Positions 7,278 to 15,276 of a stretch of 27,468 nucleotides of DNA are shown one piece after another. Position 1 is the stretch's first letter. Every line of letters starts with the position of its first letter. The notes beneath the pieces were generated by a model, which saw only the letters and a list, made by a program, of their open reading frames with translations, searched no databases and was not told the DNA's origin. The translations under genes were made by a program, and so were the position numbers. This stretch comes from CAISOG01 sp044375625 (GTDB lineage: Bacteria; Pseudomonadota; Alphaproteobacteria; CAISOG01): assembly GCA_044375625.1 (NCBI GenBank), contig JBILMH010000022.1, positions 1-27,468 on the forward strand, in the 5' to 3' direction.

Positions 7278-9575
7278 TTATCTTGCCGCATTTGTGCCAG
7301 CGGAAAACGCCGCAAAGCTACCGTATAGGGTGCCAATTCCAGATGTTCGAAGGATAGCTGCCACAGTTGGATTTGCGTGATCGAGAGCTTCCGCCGAGGC
7401 CAACATTATACCAGCAGCTGTACCCAGTGCCCCAGAAGCTTTCCATCCTAGGTTGCCGTTATCAATAAAGCGCGCAACCGTAGGAATTGTCGAAGCCAAC
7501 CAGAAAGCAGCTTGATGAGCAGGATCATGAGATCTTAATAAGCCTATTGCGGCCACTGGTACAATTTGTGCCAACAGATTTAGGCGGGCAGATCTGTGCA
7601 ATGACTCAATAGTTCTGTTAACGCCTCCCTCCTCTAGATCCCCTCCATTTAAGGAGTCACGTAAATCGCGACTCGATCCATGTAAGTCCCGTGGAAGGTG
7701 CTTTATGGATTGACACGTGCGTTTGATAAGCTTCCCCCCTTCATCTACAAGATTTTTTACCAATCTTGGAGCTGCCGTCATGGGGTTTGTATCCATCTTA
7801 GTGCTATTGTCACGGGGGCGTCCCGCACGGTTTGCATAATAGGATGTTGAAAAAGCAGCATTTACAACGATAAGATAAGGCAACAGTGCAGACGTCGCCT
7901 GCTGCCCGCCATGGGTCATAGCGGTTAAAATAGCCGTATTAATCAGTACGGCCGAGCCAGCTAGGGGCAATCTGTTATGCAAGCCAACCTGTAACATTGG
8001 CCATTGGGCAAGTAGGCTGCCGAAAGCAGCTGCTGAATAAGCAGGATTGGTAACTGCAGTTGGTAAGGCGTTTGCCGCCACGCCAGCCAAAATACCGCCT
8101 GCAACGGCTTGTAAGGCGGGCGCCCCTATATTCCCTCCAACATCAAGCAACCTGCCTAAGGTACCAAGGCCATTGTGATGAAGCTGCCGTTGCTTATCTA
8201 ACGCTTGCTGCCTCTTAACAATCCCTAGATGGATATCGTCAATTAAAAAGCATAAATTCAGTATCTGATATTTTTTTATAAAATTATTATCTTCAAATAA
8301 TCCGAGCCATTGATTAAAAATTTTTATAACTTTTGTCTTGTATTCTTTTGGTATGGAGTTTCTTACAGATCCTAATGGCAATGTATTGGGCAAAGATGAA
8401 TCTTGATATGAATTGTAATTGCGATTAGCTTTTTCACCAAAAATAGTCCACAAATAGTTTCCAAGATGTCTTGGATTTACTTTGTTGTCTTTCATTGCAA
8501 ATCCTAAGAAAACTTCAGCATCCCTTGTTGGTAGTTGATGAATATCCTTGGCTGCTGGTATATAAAATCCAGTAATAGGATCTCTTTTTTCAAGAGATCC
8601 GACAATTCTATCAAGAAGCTTTATATAAGAAGCAGTTAAGCCATATTTAGGTTCAATAACAAGTTTATCTAATATAATTTTATTGTTCTCAATTCCAAAA
8701 TCATCTAAAAACCCCCTTTTGTTTTCAATGCCCAAATTGGATAATACAGTTCTCAAATCAGATTTTGTGTGTGGATATTTGTCCATTGCCTCCATCGCGA
8801 GCAATGCAACATTATTAATGTAGTCTTGGACATTTTGATCATCCGCAAGATCTAATTCATTAGCAAGAAGCCTTAGATAGGCTGCTCCAATGGTATAATG
8901 AGGGTTGATAGAAGGTTCCTGATCATTACCATTGGCAAAACGCTGGGTTGCAACGCGACTGTTAGACTCCCCAAAGGGATTTTCATCAAAATCATGAAAT
9001 AATGTTATTTTAGCCTTTAAGTTTCTAAATTCTTCGCTAAAAAATCTTTGATTGCTATGGCTTTCTTTTTCAAGAAGCTCTTCTAAACAAAGGTCAAAAA
9101 ATAATATATCGGTTGTGTGGGTGGCGACATCTCGCTGATCTGCTAAGTAAACGGTCGGATCAGTTGCACCGCGAATAACTCTTTGAAGTTTTGAGAAACC
9201 CAAGCTTTTTAGGCGATAAACATTATCAGAATCCTTAATGCCAAATTCTTTATCAAAAAAACGCAGAACTTTTTCCCATTCCTCTGCTGTTCTCTGTCTA
9301 CGTTTGTCGGGGTTGACTTTTTTTGATCCGTGAACCCAAGCCTGAAGAACCGCTTGGCAATAAGTAAATTCAGCCCATGGAGATTGCTCACGATCCATTC
9401 TTGGAAATCGGCGTGAAGCCTCATCATAGTGCGCCTCTACCCATTCTGTTGGAATGTTCAAACTATTTCTTAGCTCGTTGGCCTGTGCGACGACACGAGT
9501 AAGCTTTAACTCCCCAAGCGGGGATGAATCCTTATCTGTTATTGACGAAAAATAGCGGGCGGTAGAACTGGTCAT
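7278..9575 (-). CDS. 765-residue protein of unknown function with hydrophobic C-terminal half
   Basis: I do not recognise this protein. Residues 1-460 are hydrophilic, with many charged residues and no cysteine pattern. A short block near 200-270 looks helical, and 290-330 has a repeated GIENN/GIENK-like pattern. From about 470 the character changes: residues 480-585 and 665-760 are rich in Ala, Gly, Leu and Val, with several stretches long enough to enter a membrane (about 483-507, 540-552, 563-576, 665-680, 714-729). They are separated by a basic, Ser-rich linker (580-665). The DNA follows the same division: the N-terminal part is AT-rich and the C-terminal part much less so, with the change near 8200. 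There is no signal peptide. This layout would suit a secreted effector or pore-forming protein, but that is inference. The gene is single, facing chvI, with a long AT-rich upstream region. Confidence 0.8.
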   Translation of the reverse strand: MTSSTARYFSSITDKDSSPLGELKLTRVVAQANELRNSLNIPTEWVEAHYDEASRRFPRMDREQSPWAEFTYCQAVLQAWVHGSKKVNPDKRRQRTAEEWEKVLRFFDKEFGIKDSDNVYRLKSLGFSKLQRVIRGATDPTVYLADQRDVATHTTDILFFDLCLEELLEKESHSNQRFFSEEFRNLKAKITLFHDFDENPFGESNSRVATQRFANGNDQEPSINPHYTIGAAYLRLLANELDLADDQNVQDYINNVALLAMEAMDKYPHTKSDLRTVLSNLGIENKRGFLDDFGIENNKIILDKLVIEPKYGLTASYIKLLDRIVGSLEKRDPITGFYIPAAKDIHQLPTRDAEVFLGFAMKDNKVNPRHLGNYLWTIFGEKANRNYNSYQDSSLPNTLPLGSVRNSIPKEYKTKVIKIFNQWLGLFEDNNFIKKYQILNLCFLIDDIHLGIVKRQQALDKQRQLHHNGLGTLGRLLDVGGNIGAPALQAVAGGILAGVAANALPTAVTNPAYSAAAFGSLLAQWPMLQVGLHNRLPLAGSAVLINTAILTAMTHGGQQATSALLPYLIVVNAAFSTSYYANRAGRPRDNSTKMDTNPMTAAPRLVKNLVDEGGKLIKRTCQSIKHLPRDLHGSSRDLRDSLNGGDLEEGGVNRTIESLHRSARLNLLAQIVPVAAIGLLRSHDPAHQAAFWLASTIPTVARFIDNGNLGWKASGALGTAAGIMLASAEALDHANPTVAAILRTSGIGTLYGSFAAFSAGTNAAR

Positions 9576-9703
9576 TTATGCTGACTTTTTGTATGAGTTG
9601 TTTGAATTAATAACATGATAGCTTGTGTCTCTTGTCTTGGTAGCTGACAAAACTTTAAGGAATTTTTGGCTGATATCATTCATAAAACGACAATCAATAG
9701 AGT

Positions 9704-9724
9704 GTTAACTTTTTGTTAATTAAC
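9704..9724 (-). promoter_or_regulatory. candidate CtrA-type box (TTAA-N7-TTAAC)
   Basis: On the minus strand the sequence reads TTAACAAAAAGTTAAC, which fits TTAA-N7-TTAAC, the binding site of the alphaproteobacterial cell-cycle and motility regulator CtrA. It sits about 130 bases upstream of the start of the 765-residue protein gene and points the same way. The region is AT-rich, so a chance match is possible. Confidence 0.4.
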
Positions 9725-9742
9725 AGTCGCCATTAAGAGTGT

Positions 9743-9761
9743 CAACAAAAAAATTTTGTTG
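9743..9761. repeat. perfect inverted repeat CAACAAAA-N3-TTTTGTTG
   Basis: Two 8-base arms separated by three A residues form a perfect palindrome. It could be an operator for the 765-residue protein gene or a weak hairpin. The stem is AT-rich with no following T run, so a terminator is unlikely. Confidence 0.55.
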
Positions 9762-9878
9762 GGAATAAGCTGTATTTTTTGAAAAATTATCCCCCGCAAC
9801 GTTACTCTTTTGCCAAAGCGTAAGAAGTTTTTGGGTTGCAGGCCAGCGGGGTTAATGCAAACCACAGACCCTTAGTTT

Positions 9879-10760
9879 TTACGCGGATGCGGGGGAATCG
9901 GCCTGGTGGATGGCGTGCCAGACTTTTAGGGCTTGGACGGTTTCGGCAACATCATGAACCCTAAGGATGCGTGCCGTATGTTGCGGGGCGGCCTGCGGCT
10001 GGGCAGTTTGGGTCATGGTCGCCTGTTGCATCGTCCACAGGGTTGCCGCCAATCCGCCCGCCAACCGATGCTGCGGCGATTCATTCTTACTAAGTTTGGC
10101 GATAAAGCTTTTGCGCGATACCCCCAACAGGGTGGGATAGCCATGGGCGACCAGGCGATCAAAATGTTTCAGCAGGCTAAGATTGTGCTGCACGCTTTTG
10201 CCAAAGCCAATTCCAGGATCCAGGGCGATACGTTCCTTTGGAATCCCGCCCGCCTGACAGGCCTCAGCACGCTGAAGCAAAAAGTCCGCCACCTCCGTCA
10301 CCACATCCGTATAGTGGGGGGCATCCTGCATCGACTGCGGCTGCCCCTGCATATGCATCAACACCACATGCGCCTGGTATCGGGCAATCAGGTCGATGCA
10401 TTCGGGCGCCTGGGTGGCGGCGGAAATGTCGTTAATGATATGCGCGCCCGCCGCCAGCGCCGCCTCCATCACCGTTAATTGGCGGGTATCAACCGATACG
10501 ATAGCCCCCGTCGCCACCAGCCCCTGCACCACCGGCAAAACCCGCGCCAACTCCTCCTCCACACTGACCGCCGCCGCGCCAGGGCGGGTGGATTCCCCGC
10601 CAACGTCGATGATGTCCGCCCCCTGTTCGCGCAAATACAGGCCATGGGAAACGGCGCGGGCGGGTGCCAAAAAGCTGCCCCCATCCGAAAAGCTGTCGGG
10701 GGTCACATTGACGATGCCCATGATAATGGGCATGGCGCGGGGGGCAAACAGACTGGTCAT
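9879..10760 (-). CDS. folP: dihydropteroate synthase
   Basis: Joins 4-aminobenzoate to the pterin pyrophosphate in folate synthesis; the classical sulfonamide target. Both family signatures are present: IMGIVNVTPDSFSDGG at about 13-28 and GADIIDVGGESTRPGA at 48-62. The later DPGIGFGKSVQHN loop and GVSRKSFIAKL near the pterin and phosphate sites are also present. Length of 293 residues is normal. It follows the polyprenyl synthetase gene after 24 bases on the same strand and is probably co-transcribed with it. The usual alphaproteobacterial partners ftsH upstream and glmM downstream are absent. Confidence 0.96.
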   Translation of the reverse strand: MTSLFAPRAMPIIMGIVNVTPDSFSDGGSFLAPARAVSHGLYLREQGADIIDVGGESTRPGAAAVSVEEELARVLPVVQGLVATGAIVSVDTRQLTVMEAALAAGAHIINDISAATQAPECIDLIARYQAHVVLMHMQGQPQSMQDAPHYTDVVTEVADFLLQRAEACQAGGIPKERIALDPGIGFGKSVQHNLSLLKHFDRLVAHGYPTLLGVSRKSFIAKLSKNESPQHRLAGGLAATLWTMQQATMTQTAQPQAAPQHTARILRVHDVAETVQALKVWHAIHQADSPASA

Positions 10761-10784
10761 GAATGGATAAAAAGCAAATACTGC

Positions 10785-11744
10785 TTAGCTGCGGCGGGTC
10801 ACGATATGACGCGCCAAATCCTTAAGGTTGTCGGCGCCGCTATCAAAATAGGATAGGTTGGAAATGGCCTGCTCAGCCAGCACATTGGCCTGTTGCCGTG
10901 CGCGTTCCAATCCCATAATGCTGACTAGGGTGGCTTTGGCGGCCTTGCGATCTTGATCGGTCTTTTTGCCCATATCAACCTCCCGCCCCTCAACATCCAA
11001 CAGATCGTCGGTCAACTGAAAGGCTAGACCCAAATTTTGGGCATAGGCGCTTAAGGCCTGGCGGGCAGAATCCGAAGCCTTGCCCAACACCGCCCCCGCC
11101 TGACAGGCAAAGGCCATAATCATGCCCGTCTTTAACCGTTGCATGCGGGTGATTTGGGTGGCATCACGCGGCTGCCCCTCACCCAAAATGTCCAGCATTT
11201 GTCCGCCCACCATGCCATGGGGGCCCGCGGCAATCGCCAAGTCGCGCACCAATTCCGCCCGCACATTGCCATCGCCGTGCGTTTCCTCATCCGCCAACAG
11301 CTGAAAGGCGTAGGTCAACAGGCCATCGCCCGCCAAAATCGCGGTAGCCTCATCAAAGGCCACATGCACGGTCGGCTGCCCACGGCGCAACGGGCTGTTA
11401 TCCATCGCGGGCAAATCATCGTGAATCAGAGAATAACAGTGCACCATCTCCACCACCGCGGCCACCCGCAGGGCGCGATCCTCCGACACATGAAACAGAT
11501 TGGCGCTTTCCAATACCAAAAAGGGGCGCAACCGTTTGCCTGGTGACAGGCTGGCATAGCGAATGGCATCGTACAGCCGCGCCTCCTCCCCCATCGCGAC
11601 GGGCAACAAATTGTCCAACGTTGCCTGCACCCGCGCCGCCGCCTGATTCAGGCGATCAAGAAAGGCTGGTGAGGGCGGTGGGACGGCACCATCCATGTTC
11701 GCGCGTTCAGAACTGTTGTTGTTGCTGCTGACTAACCGGATCAT
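10785..11744 (-). CDS. ispA: polyprenyl synthetase (farnesyl/geranyl diphosphate synthase, IspA type)
   Basis: Condenses isopentenyl diphosphate with allylic diphosphates to make short-chain prenyl diphosphates for quinones, undecaprenyl carrier and hopanoids. The first Asp-rich motif reads DDLPAMD (109-115) followed by RRGQPTVH. The second reads TDDLLD (245-250), and a KTG motif is at 205-207. The DDxxxxD spacing and the overall length (319) fit the bacterial IspA group; the exact chain length of the product cannot be told with certainty. The ATG at 11744 is supported by AAAGGA seven bases upstream, which includes a Ser/Asn-rich N-terminal tail of about 15 residues not usual in the family. 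folP follows in the same direction. Neither xseB nor dxs, common neighbours, is present. Confidence 0.93.
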   Translation of the reverse strand: MIRLVSSNNNSSERANMDGAVPPPSPAFLDRLNQAAARVQATLDNLLPVAMGEEARLYDAIRYASLSPGKRLRPFLVLESANLFHVSEDRALRVAAVVEMVHCYSLIHDDLPAMDNSPLRRGQPTVHVAFDEATAILAGDGLLTYAFQLLADEETHGDGNVRAELVRDLAIAAGPHGMVGGQMLDILGEGQPRDATQITRMQRLKTGMIMAFACQAGAVLGKASDSARQALSAYAQNLGLAFQLTDDLLDVEGREVDMGKKTDQDRKAAKATLVSIMGLERARQQANVLAEQAISNLSYFDSGADNLKDLARHIVTRRS

Positions 11745-11868
11745 CAGACGTCCTTTGTTGGATTAAGAAATGGGGCACAGACCATGCCATAAGTTGGCGA
11801 CTGTAACACAAATTTTGGGTGAGCTAAAGCCAGATTGTGCGGAAAAGTCACCAGTTGAACGGTAACCG

Positions 11869-12303
11869 TTATGCCAGTGCCTGTGTCGCCAAAGCCACCA
11901 CGCGGGGAACAGGTCTTTCACCGTGGTCGTAATAGGCAATCATGCGGCGGCTGATCCCCAGGGCGGCGGCCGCATCATCCAGGGTATAGGATTTTTGCTG
12001 GCGCCATTGGCGGAACGCTTCAGCCGTCATGGTAAAGCCAGACTGCTCCCGCGCCAGCCGCCACAGGGTATCGGCGGCCATGTCAATTTCTTCTGTCCAT
12101 AGAACGTCGGTGCCTTGGTCACCAACCCGCACCGATTGAAACAACCTCAGATCATGGCGCAGGGGATCGTATAGGCGAAACGTTTCAATCTGGGAAGAAA
12201 TATCCACGACATCCTTACCCCCCCGTGCCCAAATGATATGCAGGGTATAGGGCTTTTCCCCAGCATAAACATTGGCTATACGCGGCAAAATTTTTTTTGG
12301 CAT
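11869..12303 (-). CDS. DUF2442 protein with C-terminal helix-turn-helix
   Basis: A 144-residue protein with two parts. Residues 1-85 match the DUF2442 pattern (a small beta-rich domain containing a Tyr-Asp-Leu/Pro stretch and a W-x-E-E-I-D-like end). Residues 92-140 form an Xre-like helix-turn-helix with the recognisable core TLDDAAAALGISRRMIAYYD. It lies four bases after the DUF4160 gene, behind AGGAT, so both are translated from one message. DUF4160/DUF2442 pairs occur widely as small two-gene modules and are often suspected of being toxin-antitoxin-like; the activity is unproven. The DNA-binding half makes this partner the likely autorepressor, and a matching operator lies upstream of the pair. 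Confidence 0.8.
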   Translation of the reverse strand: MPKKILPRIANVYAGEKPYTLHIIWARGGKDVVDISSQIETFRLYDPLRHDLRLFQSVRVGDQGTDVLWTEEIDMAADTLWRLAREQSGFTMTAEAFRQWRQQKSYTLDDAAAALGISRRMIAYYDHGERPVPRVVALATQALA

Positions 12304-12307
12304 GATC

Positions 12308-12541
12308 CTATCCCCTTTCGTTCAGCTCAATCCACTTAAGAGCGAGTGTTTCGCGGTTGGCTTTTGCCCATGCCATCGCCTCAGCAATCTGATCTTTGCT
12401 GGCAAAGCCCGCCAGGATGGTTAGGTCGGAAATCCGAACCAACACCTGAAAATCATTGCCCACAATGTGAAAATGCGGGGGCTGATGATCATCAGCGTAC
12501 AGACGGATGCTGGTCGCAGCAAAGCGTTTCAGGGTGGGCAT
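12308..12541 (-). CDS. DUF4160 protein
   Basis: A 77-residue protein with the core pattern of DUF4160: an RLYADDHQPPHFHI stretch near 13-26 (the H-x-P-P-H-F-H motif) followed by a short helical tail. The biochemical role is unknown. It is the first gene of a two-gene unit with the DUF2442-HTH protein. GAGG sits five bases before the ATG, and a good promoter overlapping an inverted repeat lies directly upstream. The small size, paired partner and private promoter fit a mobile or addiction-like module inserted between ispA and glyS. Confidence 0.8.
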   Translation of the reverse strand: MPTLKRFAATSIRLYADDHQPPHFHIVGNDFQVLVRISDLTILAGFASKDQIAEAMAWAKANRETLALKWIELNERG

Positions 12542-12556
12542 GGAACCTCAACATAA

Positions 12557-12569
12557 TGCAACTATTGCA
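12557..12569. promoter_or_regulatory. candidate operator TGCAA-N3-TTGCA
   Basis: A perfect inverted repeat of two 5-base arms around CTA. It covers the -10 box of the minus-strand promoter for the DUF4160/DUF2442 pair. A repressor bound here would block polymerase, and the HTH-bearing second protein is the obvious candidate. Confidence 0.45.
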
Positions 12570-12589
12570 CTTTTTTCTTGGGAAGTCAA
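12561..12589 (-). promoter_or_regulatory. sigma-70 type promoter of the DUF4160/DUF2442 pair
   Basis: On the minus strand TTGACT (12589-12584, five of six) is followed by 17 bases and AATAGT (12566-12561, four of six). Initiation would be near 12554, giving a leader of only about 13 bases that contains the GAGG ribosome site. Confidence 0.5.
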
Positions 12590-12595
12590 TATGCC

Positions 12596-12625
12596 TTGCG
12601 GGTGGGGGTAAAGAGGCTTTATGCT
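12596..12625 (+). promoter_or_regulatory. possible glyS promoter
   Basis: TTGCGG (12596-12601), an 18-base spacer and TATGCT (12620-12625) stand 41 bases before the glyS ATG. They resemble the boxes before the M16 peptidase gene. The match to consensus is partial. Confidence 0.3.
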
Positions 12626-12666
12626 GGCAGACACATTCCAAAAACCTATTGATGAAAGTTTGATCC

Positions 12667-14040
12667 ATGCCCGCAACCTCCATGCAAGATCTGGTCGCCC
12701 TGTGTAAACGCCGTGGCTTTATTTTCCAGGGGTCAGAGATTTATGGCGGCCTGCAGGGGATTTACGACTATGGCCCGATGGGGGTTGAGCTGAAAAACAA
12801 CCTAAAGGCGGCCTGGTGGCGGGCGATGGTCTATGAACGGGACGATATTGAGGGTTTTGATGCGGCCATTTTGACGCACCGCATGGTGTTGCAGCATTCA
12901 GGCCATGAAGCCACCTTTGTGGATCCGCTGGTGGACTGCAAAAATTGCAAAAGCCGTTGGCGCGCCGACCATGTAAAGGATAACACCTGCGAAAAATGTG
13001 GATCCAAAGACCTGACCGAGCCGCGCCCCTTTAACATGATGTTCAAAACCACGATGGGTCCAGTGGCGGACGATGAATCCTTTGCCTACCTACGGCCTGA
13101 AACGGCGCAGGGCATTTTTACCAATTTTAAGAATGTGTTGGATACCACCAACCGCAAGCTGCCCTTTGGTATTGCCCAAATCGGCAAGTCCTTTCGCAAC
13201 GAAATCACCCCGCGCAACTTTATCTTTCGGGTGCGGGAGTTGGAGCAGATGGAGATGGAGTATTTCGTTCGCCCTGGTGAGGATGAGGCGGCGCATGAAC
13301 AATGGATTAACACCCGTATTAACTGGTGGTTGGATCAGGGGTTAAGTCGTGCGAATCTGGATTTTCATCAACACCCAAAGGCGGATTTGTCGCATTACGC
13401 CAAGGCGACCACCGACATTATGTACCGCTTTCCCCATGGGCTGGAAGAGCTAGAGGGGATTGCCAACCGCAGCGATTTTGACCTGGGCTCCCATTCCAAA
13501 AAACCTGAGGAGTTGGGATTGACGGCAAAAGTTCTGCCCAACGCCGATTCGGTGACCAAGCTGACTTATCGTGATTTGGATAGCAATCAGGAAATTGTGC
13601 CCTTTGTGATTGAACCGGCGGCTGGCGTGGATCGTGGCGTGCTGGCCGTGCTGTGTGAGGCCTATACGGAGGAGGCGGTGGGGGATGGCACCCGCATCGT
13701 GCTGAAGCTTAAGCCGCATCTGGCGCCGATAAAGGCCGCCGTCATTCCCTTGGCGCGCAACAAGCCTGAGTTGGTGGCACTGGCGCAGCAGATTAAGAAC
13801 AGCCTGCAAAAACTGGGGCTGGGGCGGGTGCTGTTGGAAAACACCGGCAATATCGGCAAGGCCTATCGCCGTCACGACGAAATCGGCACGCCGCTGTGCA
13901 TCACCGTTGATTTTGAAACGCTGGAGCAGCCGCCCGCTACGGCCAGTGTTACCGTCCGCAACCGTGACACCATGGCGCAGGAACGGGTGTTGGTGAGCGA
14001 GCTGGCCAGTTATTTCCAGGACTTCTACAGCCAGTCTTAG
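12667..14040 (+). CDS. glyS: glycine--tRNA ligase, single-chain (alpha2) type
   Basis: Charges tRNA-Gly with glycine. This is the class II homodimeric enzyme related to archaeal and eukaryotic GlyRS, not the alpha2-beta2 GlyQ/GlyS form usual in proteobacteria. Visible features are the opening KRRGFIFQGSEIYGGLQG, a zinc ribbon with Cys at 91, 94, 108 and 111, motif 2 with FRNEITPRN (176-184), the ELEQMEMEYF glycine-site stretch, VIEPAAGVDRGVLA (motif 3) and a C-terminal anticodon-binding domain. Length of 457 is typical. The start is ATG 12667 (a second ATG is 15 bases later); the ribosome site is weak. The gene ends 52 bases from the convergent plsX. I see no second subunit gene. Confidence 0.95.
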   Translation: MPATSMQDLVALCKRRGFIFQGSEIYGGLQGIYDYGPMGVELKNNLKAAWWRAMVYERDDIEGFDAAILTHRMVLQHSGHEATFVDPLVDCKNCKSRWRADHVKDNTCEKCGSKDLTEPRPFNMMFKTTMGPVADDESFAYLRPETAQGIFTNFKNVLDTTNRKLPFGIAQIGKSFRNEITPRNFIFRVRELEQMEMEYFVRPGEDEAAHEQWINTRINWWLDQGLSRANLDFHQHPKADLSHYAKATTDIMYRFPHGLEELEGIANRSDFDLGSHSKKPEELGLTAKVLPNADSVTKLTYRDLDSNQEIVPFVIEPAAGVDRGVLAVLCEAYTEEAVGDGTRIVLKLKPHLAPIKAAVIPLARNKPELVALAQQIKNSLQKLGLGRVLLENTGNIGKAYRRHDEIGTPLCITVDFETLEQPPATASVTVRNRDTMAQERVLVSELASYFQDFYSQS

Positions 14041-14092
14041 TGGACACGATACCGTAAGCGGGCGGGAGGCGGCAGGGGGCGAAAGCAACCGA

Positions 14093-15190
14093 CTAAATTG
14101 TTGGATCAGCCGTGGGCTCAAAATGGTGGCGAACCCGCTCAATAAATCCGTGGCGCACCATATCGACCCCGACGCCGATGGCGTTGGCAAAGCCGACCGC
14201 ATCGGTACCGCCATGGCTTTTGACCAAAATCCCCTTAAGCCCTAGCAGCACCGCGCCATTGTAGTGGCGGGGATCCAACCGTAGCCGCAATCCACGAAAG
14301 GCGTGGCGGGCGAAAAGATAGCCAATCTTGGCCGACAGCGAATTTTTTAGGGTTTGTTTCAGAAAGCTGGAGTACAGCCGCGCCGTCCCCTCAGCCGTTT
14401 TTAGGGCAATGTTGCCGGTAAAACCATCGGTCACCACCACATCAACCGTGCCAGCGGTGATGTCGTCCCCCTCAATAAACCCGGTAAAGTGCAGCGGATC
14501 GGGATCATCCTGCAACTGTTGCGCCGCCTGTTTAAGGTCTTCGCGCCCCTTTTGCATTTCACTGCCCACATTCAACAGCCCGATGGATGGGTTGGTGAAT
14601 CCCAACAGGGCGCGGGCAAAGGCATCCCCCAAATAGGCATTTTGCACCAGGGTGCTGGCATCGCTTTCGACATTTGCGCCCAGATCCAACATCACGCATT
14701 CCCCCCGCATGGTGGGAAACAGGCTGGCAATCGCGGGGCGGCGAATTCCTGGCAGCATACCCAACACCGCCTTGCCCAGAGCCATCAGCGCCCCCGTATT
14801 GCCAGCAGATACCGCCGCGTGCGCCTTACCCTCCCGCACCGCACGAATAGCCAGCCGCATGCTGCTGTTCGGTTGGTTGCGCAGGGCAATCGATGGCTTT
14901 TGATCGCCAGCAATGACATCATCGGTATGCACAATGGTAATCGCCTGTTGCAGTTTGCGGCGGCGATCCAGCAGCGGGATAAGCTTTGACTGTTGCCCGA
15001 AAAGCAGGAAGTGCGCGTCGGGATAGCGTTCATGGGCAATGGCCACGCCACGTATAACCATATCGGGCGCCTTATCGCCGCCCATAGCGTCAAGGGCGAT
15101 GACCAGCGGGCGTGATCCCACCAAGGGCAAATCGGCCGCTGTCCAAACCTTAGTTTGTGAAGCTTCTGGAGGGGGGGGCGGTGTGGTCAT
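14093..15190 (-). CDS. plsX: phosphate acyltransferase PlsX
   Basis: Converts acyl-ACP to acyl-phosphate, the first step of phospholipid synthesis by the PlsX/PlsY route, at the inner face of the membrane. Family hallmarks are IALDAMGGDKAPDMVIRG, SAGNTGALMALGK, MLDLGANVESD and VVTDGFTGNIALKT. Residues 1-28 are an extra Pro/Thr-rich tail before the conserved IALDAMGGD; a later start is not available in that part of the frame, so the tail appears genuine. rpmF lies 86 bases upstream on the same strand. In most alphaproteobacteria fabH and ihfA follow plsX, but here the next gene is the convergent glyS, so the fatty-acid partner is elsewhere. Confidence 0.95.
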   Translation of the reverse strand: MTTPPPPPEASQTKVWTAADLPLVGSRPLVIALDAMGGDKAPDMVIRGVAIAHERYPDAHFLLFGQQSKLIPLLDRRRKLQQAITIVHTDDVIAGDQKPSIALRNQPNSSMRLAIRAVREGKAHAAVSAGNTGALMALGKAVLGMLPGIRRPAIASLFPTMRGECVMLDLGANVESDASTLVQNAYLGDAFARALLGFTNPSIGLLNVGSEMQKGREDLKQAAQQLQDDPDPLHFTGFIEGDDITAGTVDVVVTDGFTGNIALKTAEGTARLYSSFLKQTLKNSLSAKIGYLFARHAFRGLRLRLDPRHYNGAVLLGLKGILVKSHGGTDAVGFANAIGVGVDMVRHGFIERVRHHFEPTADPTI

Positions 15191-15276
15191 CCGCAGAGCC
15201 TAAACTTTGGCAAACAGTATGATTGTAAAAACAAATTCCCAACCAGCAGAGTCCAATTTTGTTCGTTCAAACAAAA

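Larger units (their letters stand above)
9576..9878. other. 300-base AT-rich intergenic region
   Basis: No gene is visible. The region lies upstream of the 765-residue protein gene and downstream of folP, so its regulatory content belongs to the former. It holds a TTAA-N7-TTAAC element at 9705-9720 and a perfect hairpin or operator at 9743-9761, both listed separately. No rho-independent terminator for folP (a GC-rich stem followed by T residues on the minus strand) could be seen. Confidence 0.7.
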
